Shown: positions 10,899 to 23,555, numbered from the stretch's first letter. The stretch is 64,000 bases of DNA from Chrysaora quinquecirrha (GCA_014526335.1 JACTAT010000128.1:185227-249226), one strand, 5' to 3'. Program-made: numbers and translations. Notes: a model not told the origin generated them from the letters alone.

Positions 10899-13800
10899 TC
10901 ACACTGATGAAATAGTTATTGTTAACAATTTTATAGAGCATAATAAGGCGCATATATTTCCTCGTGTCTCCAAGGTTGGCCAGCGTAAGTCCTCTAGAAT
11001 TTTGGTCATTGTGCCTGGTTCTCTGCAGTAATTATTTTCCACAAATCTTGCAGCCTTCTTCTGCACTTTCTCGATTTTGTCTTTCTGGCCCTTTAGATAT
11101 GGATCCCATGCACATGCTGAATATTCTAAATGTGGATGTACTAGGGTAAAGTATGCTGCGCATTTTATGTTCTTTGGGCACATCCCCGAGATTTCTCCTC
11201 AAGAACGCCAATGATCTGTTGCCTTTATTGACTATTTTTTGTGACATGTTCCTCCCATTTTAATTTACAGTCGATCTCAATTCCCAGACAGGCATGATGG
11301 GTTACTTCTTTCAGAATTTCACCATTCAACTTATATTCGAACGCTGAAGTATTTCCCTTTGGTCCTATTGACATGTGGTAGCATTTAGAAACATTAAACG
11401 ACATTTTCCATTTCTCTGCCCACTGTCCCAACAAATCAAGGTTCCTTTGAAGGTTTTCAGCCATAACTGAATCATTCACCTCCTCGTATAACAGGCAGTC
11501 GTCAGCAAAAAGTCTTAGATGGGAGTCTATTTGCATAGTTATATCATTTATAAAGAGCAGGAATAGCAAGGGGCCCAGCACTGTCCCCTGGGGCACACCT
11601 GACTCAACTTTGACAGAACTTGAAGTTTCACCATCAACAACTACTTGCTGTTTTCGGTCCCATAACCAAGCACTGATCCACCTTCCAATATCAGTTGATC
11701 TCTTTATTCCATAATGGTCTAACTTTGACATTAATCTTCCATGTGGAACAGTGTCAAAAGCCTTACTGAAATCTAAGATCAAAATATCCACATTGCTACC
11801 CATGTTTTTTTTCCTTGCTATGTCTTCTAGAGCTGTAATTAACTGTGTTTCACATGACCTCTTGGAACGAAAACCATGCTGCTCATCTACAATAATTTGT
11901 TCTCTATTACAGTGATTCATGATGTGCTTGAATATTATGTGCTCTAGAGTTTTACAACAGACAGAAGTTAGGGATACTGGTCTATAGTTGGCTGCCACTT
12001 GTTTTGACCCCTTTCCCTTGTAGACTGGTACAACATTTGCATTCCTCCAGGCTTGTGGTACGATTCCTGATTTTAATGACTTGATAAATATATGTCTTAA
12101 AATGGGGGCAATTTTTGTTGCTGCCTCCTTAAGAACTCTTGTTGGTAGCTGATCAGGGCCATTAGCCTTCTTTGGGTCCAAATTAGATAGTAACTTAGCA
12201 ATACCTTGACTTTCAATCTCAAGGTTGCTAATTGTTGGAAACTGACTATCGCCAATGCTCGGCAAACTATCTGTATTTTCCTTTGTGAATACAGAAGCAT
12301 ATTGCTGATTCAGAACTTCTGCTTTTTCCTTAGCATTAATAATGTCTTTTCCTTCTTTCCGCAGCACTCCTACCCCTAACACGTCTTTTCTCTTTGAGCG
12401 AATGTAAGACCAGAACTTTTTCGACACTGAGTAGCCTTGTACAGTTTCATCATTTGATTCCTTGATCTCAAGTAGCCCCAAAACATAGTCATTGTGTGCC
12501 TTTCTTAGCTCTGTCTTTATTGTTTTTCTCAAAGACTTAAATATCTTCCAGTCTTCCTCCCTTCGCGATCTCATTGCTTTATTGTACAGTCTTTGCTTTT
12601 TTCTAATCATCCTTCGGACTGAATTCGTCATCCATGGAATGTTCCACCTTTCTGACATCATTTTTGTTGGTATGTTTTTCGCAATTGAGCTCATAAGTTT
12701 TGATGAAAACAAATTCCAAAGATCCTCCACTGATTTATCTCCTTGAAGCTCATTTAGTAGTTCCCTCATGTCATCCTTCACATTTTCCATATTGCCTTTA
12801 CGGTAGATATAAATCTTGTGGGCTTTTTTCCTGGATAATTTCACATTTACTTGAATATCTGTCAACAGTATCATGTGATCACTCATGCCCTGACATACAT
12901 CTATCTTTTTGACCAGATCTGGATTTGATGCAAATAGCAAGTCCAAGGTGGCATCTAGCCTAGTTGGCTTTTGGTTATTTTGGACTAGATCATGGTCATT
13001 CGTTATATCAATAAGTGCTTGATTTAGCTCATAGCCATATTCAGGATTTTGTTTTACTATACAGTCACTCCAGTTAATATCAGGGGCATTAAAATCACCA
13101 GTCAGCACTATATTTTGAGTACTTTGACTTGCTTGTATTAAGCTTTTCAGTGACTTGTCTAGTTCAGTTAAGGGCTGTATGTCCCTACTTGGTTGTCTAT
13201 AAAAGCTTCCAATGAACAGTGGTTTGGAGCCTTGCAGGGAAACCTTTACCCATTTTGCTTCACAGTCAGATTCAAAGCCTTTCTCTTCAGCTGCTAACAA
13301 TTTTTTATGTGTAGCTATAAACACACCTCCCCCACCTTCAACTCTATCTTTCCTAACTATATCAAACATGCTTGGGAATACTTCACTTGAACTGTAGTGC
13401 ATGTCAAGATGTGATTCTGTACCACATATTATGTCTGGTTCATGTTGTGTGATAAGCTCTACCAAGTCATTCCTTTTCTTCTCAGATCTTAGGCTTCTGC
13501 AGTTCACTGTCATTATTCGAACATACCTTGGTTTATCAGCTTTAGGCTTTCCTGTTTTGCATTTTTCTCCAGAGTTTGGATGATCAGGGCCAGATTTTGT
13601 ACTTTGGCTTGTGTTTTTAGTACTTTGGCATGTGTTTTCTTCCTCTTCTGTTGAATTCAGTACACTGAATGAGTTTTCTGATTCGAAAAGATCATCAAAG
13701 AAACTATCTGAGAAATTTGGACAACTACACTTGTAGCAGATCCATGTGAAAACTGTGCCATGTAACTTCTCATAATCTTTACCAGATAGGCCTATACATT

Positions 13801-14176
13801 TGATATGCACCCAAGATTCACATTCATCACAGTTAATTGCTCTGTGGTTTGATGCCACTGCTTTATCACACACTCCACATGGATATTTAGCTGGACCTGG
13901 ATTTAGATTTATATCACCGCATTGTAGAAGTATCAGCATCAAGAAACAACATTGTCGATTCTTTGTCGATTTCCAGTTAGGCCGATTTTTGATTCTTGGG
14001 TAATGCATATTAAGAAACCCAAGTCCAGCTTTAGCTGACCTTGGAGCAGCAAAGAGGGTGTTCGCAGGTTCACCATGTCTTGGAAAGTTGTTTTGTTCAA
14101 TTTTCTGTGTAAATTGGTAGAATGATACTGAGATACACAAAAAAATAATTGGAGCAAGAAACTTAACGTCCGCCAT
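10899..14176 (-). pseudogene. LINE polyprotein: 2A-like motif, PHD finger, APE endonuclease, reverse transcriptase
   Basis: From the start at 14176: a hydrophobic N-terminus (FLAPIIFLCISVSFY), 2A-like GDINLNPGP (residues 87-95), a PHD-type zinc finger (residues about 100-149, CGVCDKA...CDECESWVHIKC...CYKC), an Asp/Glu- and Ser-rich linker, an apurinic-type endonuclease (MTVNCRSLRSE, CGTESHLD, LTGDFNAPDINW, SDHMILLTD) and RT (YRPVSLTSVCCKTLE, ILDFSKAFDTVPH, GVPQGTVLGPLLF, the catalytic FADDCLLY). The main ORF ends at 11225. The C-terminus resumes in other frames (VNKGNRSLAFLRRNLG; then HPHLEYSACAWDPY to 10899), showing two frameshifts near 11240 and 11180. About 1090 residues in all. Only the C-terminus is damaged. 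Confidence 0.9.
13892..13918 (-). other. 2A-like ribosome-skipping motif GDINLNPGP
   Basis: Residues 87-95 of the LINE protein read GDINLNPGP just before the PHD finger. It keeps the D-x-x-x-NPGP part of 2A peptides, with Asn where Glu is commonest. Such motifs at the N-terminus of invertebrate APE-type LINEs have been described. If active it would release a short hydrophobic leader peptide from the rest of the protein. Confidence 0.7.
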
Positions 14177-14323
14177 GTTCTCAACTCAACTCTAATCCCT
14201 AAGTCTAAGTTGATTTTTACCAGCATGTAAAAATCAGGTGTTGATATGGGAAGCCCTTTGGGACCAGAGCTGGCCAACAACTTTGTTTGTTTTTTATGAA
14301 AGCAAAGTTTTTGTCTCCAAATA

Positions 14324-15555
14324 ATGTTTAAACAGATCTATCACTACATGAATATTAAACTATTTCCATTGCTTTGTGGATTCAGAGAAGGTTATAGCAC
14401 CCAGCATGCACTAATATGCCTAATTAAAAAGAGTCTAGATAACAAGAAGCTTGCAGGCTCAGTACTAATGGACCTATCGAAAGCCTTCGACTGTTCACCT
14501 CATAAACTGCTACTAGCAAAGCTGAAAGCTTAAGGTTTATGGGTTTAGTGATTAGAATTTATGTTTAGCTATTTAAACATGAGATTTCAAAGAGTGAATA
14601 TTAACTCGCAATTTAGGGACTGGATGGAAATCAAATAAAGGATCCCGCAAGGATCTATCTTAGGCCCATTACTCTTTAACATATATATTAACGATATCTT
14701 CTTGTTTATTAATAAGGGTAACGTATGTAACCATGCAGATGATAATACGATATGGATATCAGATGTAGATAATAACAAAATTATAAATGGTTTAGAATCA
14801 GAAGTAATAACTCTCAATAAGTGGTTTAGCGATAACTTTATGCTGCTAAACGGGGATAAAAGTAAATTCATCAATTTTCAAGCAAATCCACCCAACGAAA
14901 ATCTTGCTAAGATAAATATAAATGGATGTGTTATTGAAGAAAGTAGAAGTGCAAAACTCCTAGGAATTACAATAGACAACCAACTCAAGTTAGATGAACA
15001 CTTTTGTTCAGCAGCTGGAAAGAAATTTAATGCTCTAGCTAGGGTTGCCTACTATATTGATGAAACTAAAAGAATTCTTTTAATGAAGACGTTTATTGTA
15101 TCTTATTTTAATTACTGTCCCCTTAGATGGATGTTATGTAGTGGAGAAAGTAACAATAGAATCAATAGGATACACGAGAGGGCTTTGAGAATAGCCTATA
15201 AAGATTATGAATCAAGTTTTCAAGATCTTCCAATTAAAAGTAAATCAATAAGCTCGCATAATAAGAAGTTACAATATCTTGCAATTGAAATTTTCAAAAC
15301 AATAAATTGTTTTAATCCAACGTTTATGGAAAAGATTTTCTCAATTAACGATTGTCCATATGACCTAAGTGACTCAAAGTTCAGAAATACCAAGCCAATA
15401 CTGTCTCATATAGATCCAACCAAATTTGGAACTCAATTCCCTTAGAAATACAAAATGCCCTTACATGAGATATATTTAAGAATAGAATCAAAACTTTTAC
15501 GAATTTCAAATGTACATGCGACTTATGCAAACAATATATTCAAAACGTAGGTTAT
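14324..15555 (+). pseudogene. LINE reverse transcriptase fragment
   Basis: 14324-14533 gives FREGYSTQHALICLIKKSLD and VLMDLSKAFDCSPHKLL. After a broken stretch, about 14635-15445 gives IPQGSILGPLLFNIYINDI, the catalytic HADDNTIWI (first position changed from the usual F/Y), LNKWFSDNFMLLNGDKSK, AKLLGITIDNQLK and FIVSYFNYCPLRWM. A further frame change near 15440 leads to a C-terminal tail with paired cysteines (CTCDLCKQYIQNVGYV) typical of a LINE group common in cnidarian genomes. At least three lesions; not functional. Confidence 0.8.
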
Positions 15556-15727
15556 GTTTAACTTTATTTTTTTTTCTTTTTAACAAATTTATGATGCTGT
15601 TACTTGTTAGTTTGGTTTTACATTGTTAATTTAAAAGTTTCTTTTAGTTAGTTGGTTTGAATTAGCTAAAGGTTTGTTAAATTTAAGCTATAGTGCTAAC
15701 AACTTGAAAGAAAGAAAGAAAAAAAAC
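14324..15727 (+). mobile_element. LINE fragment (second family), with A-rich repeat tail
   Basis: RT coding remains from 14324 to about 15555, followed by an AT-rich 3' UTR and an (GAAA)n-like tail at 15704-15727. It starts within the RT palm next to the 5' leader of the minus-strand LINE, so the two elements lie head to head. It has more lesions and a different sequence from the LINE at 1-1550. Confidence 0.8.
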
Positions 15728-15806
15728 CCCCGAGTGAACACGTTCTGTTAGTTTTATAATTGAAAATCAGACATGGATGTAGTCCTTTATTGATCGGATT
15801 CCACAC

Positions 15807-17570
15807 GTGAGGGCTGGCTACTTCAACATTTTGTGAAAAAAAATAGACCTCAGATCCTAATTCTCCAATGATTAAACTATCATATAATGTTTTTTAGAGT
15901 TGCTTATAGCATTGCTTATCGCTGCATGAGCGAGAATAAGAATGGGGGGCGCTGACCTTTTTCAAATGATTCGACGAACAGCTTGCAGAAACAGGTGAGG
16001 GCTGGCTACTTAAACATTTTGTGCCACAAAATAGACTTCAGATTCTTATTTTCCAATGATTAAACTATCATATAATGTTTTTTAGAGTTCCTTATAGCAT
16101 TGCTTATTGCTGCGCGAGCGAGTATAAGAATGGGGGGCGCTGACCTTTTTCAAACGATTCGACGAACAGCTTGCAGAAACAGGTGAGGGCTGGCTAATTC
16201 GACATTTTGTGCCACGAAATAGACTTCAGATTCTTATTTTCCAATGATTAAACTATAATATAATGTTTTTTAGAGTTCCTTATAGCATTGCTTATTGCTG
16301 CGCGAGCAAGTATAAGACAGGGGGGCGTTGACCTTTTTCAAACGATTCGAGGAACAGCTTGCAGAAACAGGTGAGAGCTGGCTACTTCAATATTTTGTGC
16401 CACAAAACAGACCTCAGATTCTCATTCTCCAATAATTAAACTATCATATAATGTTTTTTAGAGTTCTTTATAGCATTGCTTATTGCTGCGCAAGCGAGTA
16501 TAAGACAGGGGGGCTTGACCTTTTTGAAACGATTCAACGAACAGCTTGCAGAAACAGGTGAGGGCTGGCTACTTCAACATTTTGTGCCACAAAATAGACT
16601 TCAGATTCTTATTCTTCAATGATTAAACTATCATATAATGTTTTTTAGAGTTCCTTATATCATTGCTTATTGCTGCGCGAGCAAGTAAAAGACAGAGGCC
16701 GTTGTCCTTTTTCAAACGATTCGACCAACACATTTTGCAGAAACAGGTGAGGGCTGGCTACTTTAACATTTTGTGCCACGAAATAGACTTCAGATCCTTA
16801 TTCTCCAAAGATTAAACTGTCATATAATGTTGTTTAGAGTTCCTTATAGCATTGCTTATTGCTGCGCGAGCGAGTATAAGACAGGGGGCATTGACCTTTT
16901 TCAAACGATTCGACGAACAGCTTGCAGAAACAGGTGAGGGCTGGCTACTTAAACATCTTGTGCCACAAAATAGACTTCAGATTCTTATTCTTCAATGATT
17001 AAACTGTACTATAATGTTTTTTAGAGTTCCTCATAGCATTGCTTATTGCTGCGCGAGCGAGTATAAGACAGGGGGGGCGTTGACCTTTTTCAAACGATTC
17101 GACGAACAGCTTGCAGAAACAGGTGAGGGCTGGCTACTTCAACATTTTGTGCCACAAAATAGACTTCAGATTCTTATTCTCCAATGATTAAACTATCATA
17201 TAATGTTTTTTAGAGTTCCTTATATCATTGCTTATTGCTGCGCGAGCGAGTAAAATACAGAAAGCGTTGTCCTTTTTCAAACGATTCGACCAACACATTT
17301 TGCAGAAACAGGTGAGGGCTGGCTACTTAAACATTTTGTGCCACGAAATAGACTTCAGATCCTTATTCTCCAATGATTAAACTGTCATATAATGTTTTTT
17401 AGAGTTCCTTATAGCATTGCTTATTGCTGCGCGAGCGAGTATAAGACAGGGGGGCGTTGACCTTTTCAAACGATTCGACGAACAGCTTGCAGAAACAGGT
17501 GAGGGCTGCCTACTTAAACATTTGTTGCCACAAAATAGACCTAAGATTCTCATACTCCAGTGGTTAAACT
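15807..17570. repeat. Satellite with about 187-bp monomer, about 9.5 copies
   Basis: GTGAGGGCTGGCTAC-type monomer starts occur at 15807, 15993, 16183, 16371, 16558, 16747, 16934, 17123, 17312 and 17499, so the period is 186-190 bp. Each unit holds ATAATGTTTTTTAGAGTTCC and GCTTATTGCTGCGCGAGCGA. Two monomers (starting 16558 and 17123) share a variant end, CAACACATTTTGCAG instead of CAACAGCTTGCAG, and both have an AAA-bearing GAGTAAAA variant. They are 565 bp (three monomers) apart, indicating a trimeric higher-order repeat. Confidence 0.9.
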
Positions 17571-19289
17571 ATAGAAAAAAATAGCCGATAATTCCCCAGC
17601 TGAACATACAGTAGAAATTTATAATACAACTATCTTAAATAAGAAATCCCTAAGTTGCGATGAATAGCGGAATCATTTTCGGGCATACTTAAAAGCTTTT
17701 TTCGTCTGACACTCCTCAGAGTATGAACGTCAGAAACAGACCGAAACAATAGACTAAGGCGGAATTTATACCCAGATGTGGCTCGAAATGCACCAATCAG
17801 AAAGAACGAACAGCTGAATTGGCATTGTGTTTGAAACACCAATCAGCTGGTCGGATACAGCGGGAGGACCAATGAATTATTTGAAGAGTCCAAGAGAGAA
17901 AACGAACTCTTTCTGTCTACACAGAACCGGCCTTTTGGTTTTGATGTAGACAGATTCCAAAACCCCTTAAGACACGCAGGTACAAAACCTGACGCCGACC
18001 ATGACGCGGCGCTGTTTGTCTAAGTACGATACCGTGATGAAATTGAGGGCTGGGCAAGTGAGGGCTAGCTTGACAAGAGCCAGGCTTTTGCAATAGATGT
18101 ACATACTTGTTAATGTTTCTTGTGCCCCTGCAATTCTTCTGCTAACTCCAAACCCTGGTTTCTTACTGGTATGGACTGCAGTGTTTGTTGCAATTGTACA
18201 TTTGCTGCGGGTGTTGATTGCAACACTTGTTCTTGGCTTCCTGTTGGAAAATTTCCAGCGAACCTCAGTCTTTCAACATTGTGTCCGATTGCTCTGGAAC
18301 GATAGAATACAGCCCTAGCATGATATACACAAGATATCATGTAGTTGCAGATTTTCATACTGAGGTAGTTGCTTTGCCTCTTCAATTAATGATGATTCAA
18401 AATTATATTTAATGATTGGTGGTGATAAGATGTTATACAGATTGGCAGTCTCAATTAAATTTCTCCTGTCTTCTAAATTCTTCACAGTGTACACATCTGC
18501 CAAATGTTTAATATCAACAATGCAGTCTATCTCTGTTGTGATATATTTGGAGAGTGGCCCATATGGCAGTCTAGAAAACTAAAAACAAGCAGAAATCAAG
18601 AAAAGATGAATACCTACTTAACATAATATGAGATTTTATGTGCCAAACTAAATGCTCCAAAAAACCTGTTTTACTTTTGTAAATAGTACGCTAAAATAGA
18701 AATGCATACGATATAGGCCATAGTCAAAATTGGATAGTCCTAGTTTTGTACTTGCTGTACTACCCTTTCACATGCATATTATGGTAGAATTCGAACACAG
18801 CCTACACCGGAGACCTCCAGCATGGAGCTTCAGAAATTGTTGACAAAAAGTCAAAAGCAAAAAGCACAATTAAATCAGAAGTTTATACCTGATCTTTGTC
18901 CAGGACTTCGACAAGGCAGATCGTCCGCCATGCCATGCTTTCTGTAATTGCCGCCAAATTTGCCTTCTGGGTGATTCTGGGTGGCTCTGTGGTGCTCAGG
19001 CATAATTTGGGTGGCTCTGGGTGATTCCACCTTTTAGTAATGCGTTTAATTCAATAGTAGAGGAGTGAGAGACTGATTGTAATGACAAAACACCTCAGTC
19101 TGATTTATTGACAGAAATCCCTATCCAATGGATATTATTCAAAGATATAAAAGTGAAAGAGAAACTTATCAAGTCAAAGGCTTTGTGTAAAGAAATCAAA
19201 AGATCCAGCAGTATTCTATATGTTCAAGAATGATAACTTGTTTTTCAAATATGTTTTACTGTCGTGTCATATTTTATGTAAAATTTTAT
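17571..19289. other. Non-coding stretch with no assignable gene
   Basis: No confident gene. 17640-17840 on the minus strand has a TATAAATT box and GC-poor leader-like sequence. 18110-18503 (minus) has two short overlapping open frames in different phases that I do not recognise. 18955-19030 has a few copies of a GGGTGATTC/GGGTGGCTCTG motif. The 5' part may be the boundary of the satellite. Confidence 0.4.
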
Positions 19290-21140
19290 TTTGGCTTTGG
19301 TACTAGTTCATTGTCTACTTCAATGCATGCTGATTTCTTTGAGTTACCATGTCTTCCACTTGTGTTTGCAGTATTTGGGACTATATTCCTTTGGACAGTA
19401 AGGGCATTGTTGTTTTAGTCAAACATGTACAAATCTGGATTGTCTGATCTACAACCCGTTTTCTGCTGACCTCCAAAGTATTTCTCAACAGGGTCTTGAA
19501 AAAATTTCTCTGTAACAACATATTCCATTCCCTGGGAAAGCAAATACTTTCTAACTTCAATAATGGCAAATGTGGTAATTTGGAATCCTTCCATTATCTA
19601 CCAGGAAATAAACAACAAAATAACACACTGTCTAGCCAGGTAAAACTCACATCATTTTTATCAGTGTATGGTTCTAGAAGTACACTCTTATCAGTGTACA
19701 TGCTCCTTTGTGTTTCTGACATTTAAGAAATCAAAGAACTTTTCAACCATTTCACAATATTTGGCAGTCCCAGCAGTCTCTTCCATCATAGTTTTTCAGC
19801 AAAGCCGCTACAGTAGCACTCAGGATTTGCGCAGCAAGATTAACCCTCATAACCAAATACGAGGACAAGTTAACATGGTCAGCAGCCAATTGTGGCAACC
19901 ATTTTAGGCCTCTATCTGCAAAGTATATGCTCCTTATGTGTTTCCAAATGATGTTAAATCAATTATTACACATGAATATGGCACATTTTCCATCCCCGGC
20001 GTGATAAAGACAGTTTCTTGCTGTCTTGACAAGATGGGTCGAAATAAGACAGGAAATAGATGAATCTGTCCAGTGCATAAAGATTAGTTGTACGATAGCA
20101 TACCCTCTTTCCTGCATCACCATCAAGCATTCCGTGCATTTTATAAAATCTGTGATTTGGAGATGCCCCATCTGAAGTGGTAGTGATGACCAACAGGTTG
20201 CATTGCATCTCTTATATGCCTACAGCTTCCCAAAAAATTGGGAACATTTGTGCAGATGCTAGACCATGTTTTGCAAAATATGCCCGACAAAATTTTAATT
20301 CTGTACAGATGCCTGTTACGAGGAAGGCTAAAGCATGAGTTGCAAGCTCATTAGCTTTTTCTAAAGCAGCAAAGTTAAGCTCTTCATCGCCAAGGTCAGT
20401 ATAGCAAATCAATTCATCACTATGTTTGTCAAAGATAAGGTTTGACTTAATCTTCACCTCATCAAAAAGAATGACCACATAACGCTCAACATCAAAAAAG
20501 TTACTTCTAAGATTACTTTATTACAGTCTAAGATTACTTCTTCATTAAAACCTGGTTCTGGTCGAACCGAGTTCTTATAGTTTCTTAGAACTCTCTGACT
20601 TGGCAAATGCAATACTTCTTCAAAAGTATCACGAAATTCATTGTGACTTGAAGCAGATGTCTGTGCTTGCGAAAGGCAATTATCATGGAATGGAACCTGA
20701 CAGCTGATTTTGATTTGCCAATCATTTTCTTTTGCTCATTATGAAAAAGCTTCATAATTGTTGTCATTTTTGCATTGTCGAGAATGTTAAAAAAAGTCAC
20801 TGCTCAGTTCTGGGTCAAATTCAACTGAAGATTTTTTAACACAACTTCCATTTCAGTGATTCTTTCTTAAAGTTCTGCACACTTTAAATGCTGTTGACTT
20901 AATGTAAATTCTATTCGGTTTGTCGAAGGAGCTGATATTGGTGCTTTTAATATACCAGAAATTGACATGTGCTTGTACAGCCTTGGATGCTTTAGCATAT
21001 GTATCTTGTTTGCTACAAAAGCTACACACATTCACTGTAATAAGAATTGTACAGTTTATTGATATGTTATATTGTAATGATGGAAATGGGTTTCCTTCTT
21101 CAGCAAAGAGTGGATCCTGTTGTTTTGGTATAACATGATT
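19290..21140 (-). pseudogene. P-element/THAP9-like transposase, heavily decayed
   Basis: The minus strand preserves scattered blocks in the right order. 20800-20585 is weak. 20478-20212 has VILFDEVKIKSNLIFDKHS, DLGDEELNFAALE and AQMFPIFWEAVGI (first catalytic Asp in LFDEV). 20208-19966 has TTSDGASPNHRFYKMH (second Asp). 20075-19960 has LVKTARNCLYHAGDG, and 19560-19290 has GMEYVVTEKFFQDPVEKYFG and TGCRSDNPDLYMF near the C-terminus. These match the P-element/THAP9 family by memory of its motifs. Many stops and frame changes intervene, and I could not find the N-terminal THAP finger. 20853-21140 may be the remnant of the region between finger and core. Confidence 0.75.
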
Positions 21141-22499
21141 GACAATGTTAATTAAATTATCACTTAAAATGTCACTTAGGGAATATTTCTTTCTTTTCTT
21201 TGTCTTTGATTGCCCTGAATTGTTTGTTTTGGCATATTAACAGTTGGTAAGGCACCATCTCCCATTTTCTTTTTTCCAGACTCAACTAAAATATCAACGT
21301 TGAACAAAAACCATAAGTGATGGCTAAGCAAGATCCTACTCTTTATCTATATGCAAGAAAAAGAAATACATATACAAAAATATAAAATAACAAATAAACT
21401 TCTTACCTATTTCAATATCCACAGACTGAAAATGTCTTTCACAAATATACACTGTGTCTTTTTCGATCTTTCTTGAAATGCTTGATCAATAACATGGCTT
21501 TTAGTAACTTCGTTCAATAAATCTCTTCTCTATTTTTTTCAATGGTCGTTAGTTGGTGCAGGAAGCTTGAAAATTCCCAATCCATTTGTTCTGTGACTTC
21601 ATCCACGGCCGAAAACAGCAGAATTATCCCCAGCATCTTACAAAAGATTTATTAAGTACTGAGAACACAAAATTTGATGTATAATATAAGAAAAAACGAG
21701 AAATAACGATCTTGTTGTTCTTGCAGAGGCCCATGGCGAGAAGATTGTGTGTGCAAAGTAAATGTCACGTGACAAATTTACGACCCTAACAAAAAGATGG
21801 CCTTTTGATTTTCGCCAGCCTTCCAGACAAAAGTTTTTCTATTGACTATGATGGAAAAATGCAACACGTATCAGACCTTCAATAATTCACCATCTTAAAT
21901 CCAAGGAGACATCCAACCGTGGCATCAGGGCAGTAGCTAGAAGAACAAGACTACACAAATAGAAAATCGCCCTTATAATGGATGAAGAACTAGCGCTGAC
22001 AAATGCCTGTGCTCACTGAGGTGTAAGAGCACTGAAGTGGAAGGCCAATTTCGAAAATTGCAAGGAGTATTTGCAGTCAATCAGAATCAAACATATAACA
22101 GCAGTGGCCAATTATTGTAGTTGCTGTTGACAGAACTGTTTACCTTTTGTTAAAGAACTACAGATAGGTCAATCCACTTTTCAAAATTTATTACAATAAA
22201 TTTCTATTAAAAACAAAACAATTTCCAGATAAATTTGTACTAAATCTTACAAGAAATTGAAATCATAGGGAAATCACAAAATCACAGAAAAATCTCCAAA
22301 CACACAGAAAAATTAAAGTCTCTTTGGAGGTCCAATATTCAAGCAAAGACAAGAGATTGAGGAAAGCACTTATCTGTGATGACAGAATAATCAAGCATTC
22401 ATTGAATCTGTATTTATTTTTAAATTTTCATTTTAGAGCTGAGGCTTCCATCATCAACAGCTGCAATGAATGGTCTAAGATGTGGCCCATTGAAATCTT
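21141..22499. other. Non-coding stretch
   Basis: AT-rich, without a gene I can support. It contains one half-site (21833-21850, TTTTTCTATTGACTATG) of the short palindrome family also seen at 30427 and 43192. A region after 21870 could be the decayed 5' part of the HECT gene that follows, but no splice-consistent exon was found. Confidence 0.35.
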
Positions 22500-23555
22500 T
22501 TGAATCGTACAGTCCAAGATGTTGTTATCACAATTGGTCTTCTAGAATGGTCACAACAAGCATTATGTCTGAAACCAAAGCGTGGTCAACGATTGGCATT
22601 GAGAGTCAACACAAAGGATCCTTATTTGTCAATCCTTGACAAAGCAGTGATTAAGTGGAAAGACTACAATGGTGATACTTATTCTGAAACAGAGTATGTT
22701 CTTACATACAGTAATGGTAGATGTGCACAGTTTATGCCAGGGACATTCCAGTTTTTTGACTTAAAGAAGTACAAAGAAGAGGTGGGAAAGGAATTCAGGC
22801 GCCTAGTGTTCTATCTGTGCACTCTCAAAGACCATCTCTTCGCAGAAAACATGGGAATTGATGTTGAACAAGATTCTGAGCCACCCTCTAAGCAGTTGAG
22901 AGAATATGATGAATTCGACCTTGCTTCCCATGACACTGATGCTTTTACAGAGTCATTGTTAAGCAACTTACAACCAACAACAACATCCAGTGAGAATATT
23001 GAAGTGAACAATCCCAGATCTACAGCAACATCCACAGAAAGCACAGGTCCACCGGTAGTAAGCCAGGGAGTAGTAACCCAGAATGCATCATTCACAGCAA
23101 CAGAAACATTTGATCCAAAAGATTTGTCATTGAAAGAGAAAATAGAAAACATTTCACAGGCATTTCAAGAAACTGGTACTGAACCAGAAATTCTGTCTGT
23201 ACGTCGGAGGAAACTTTGGCAAGACACTGCACAAAAGCTTGGTCGTCATTATATTAACTGTATAACGCCTTTTTCTGTGTCATTCATTGGAGAAGCTGGA
23301 ATTGATGCAGGAGGCCCGAAAAGGGAATTTTTCTCTTTACTTTTTGATGATTGCAAAAAGTATCTCTTTGCAACTGGTGATGGCAGCAGCTTTACACTGC
23401 TCCATGATGTTGAGAAGGTGAGAAAAGGGGAATTTCAATTACTGGGTAACCTGATATCAATTGCATTGCTGTACGGATGTGCAGGGCCACGTTGCTTCAT
23501 CCCCCCAGTGACTGCACGCTTATTGGAGGGTCCAGAGATTCAACCAACCATTCAA
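22500..23555 (+). pseudogene. HECT-type E3 ubiquitin ligase (G2E3-like) fragment, interrupted
   Basis: An open frame with an N-terminal module (LKPKRGQRLALRVNT, AQFMPGTFQFFDLKKYKEEV, EFRRLVFYLCT), a Ser/Thr-rich linker, then the start of a HECT domain: PFSVSFIGEAGIDAGGPKRE followed by FFSLLFDDC and FQLLGNLISIALLYG. Homology stops at about 23555, where minus-strand DIRS sequence begins, so the catalytic Cys lobe is absent. No ATG fits the start well: the frame opens after a stop at 22491-22493, so an upstream exon is likely. Such HECT genes are multicopy in cnidarians. Truncation by the retrotransposon makes this copy non-functional unless it continues beyond 26300, and I saw no such exon. Confidence 0.75.

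Larger units (their letters stand above)
10850..14290 (-). mobile_element. CR1/L2-type LINE, nearly full length
   Basis: One long minus-strand ORF (14176-11225) plus two frameshifted 3' pieces encode the whole protein expected of an APE-type LINE. About 100 bp of 5' leader precedes the start (14177-14290). The 3' end lies close to the right edge of the Penelope pair (10838), with short AT-rich sequence and no clear poly(A), as is usual for CR1/L2 elements, which end in short tandem repeats. Confidence 0.85.

Noticed and set aside
14000..14280. 113-codon ORF at the 5' end of the minus-strand LINE
   Set aside because: It overlaps the real N-terminus in another frame and has no domain.
17680..17760. 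Hammerhead-like CTGAGGA...GAAA on minus strand next to a TATAAA box
   Set aside because: The stem between the two boxes does not pair convincingly and no Penelope coding lies nearby.
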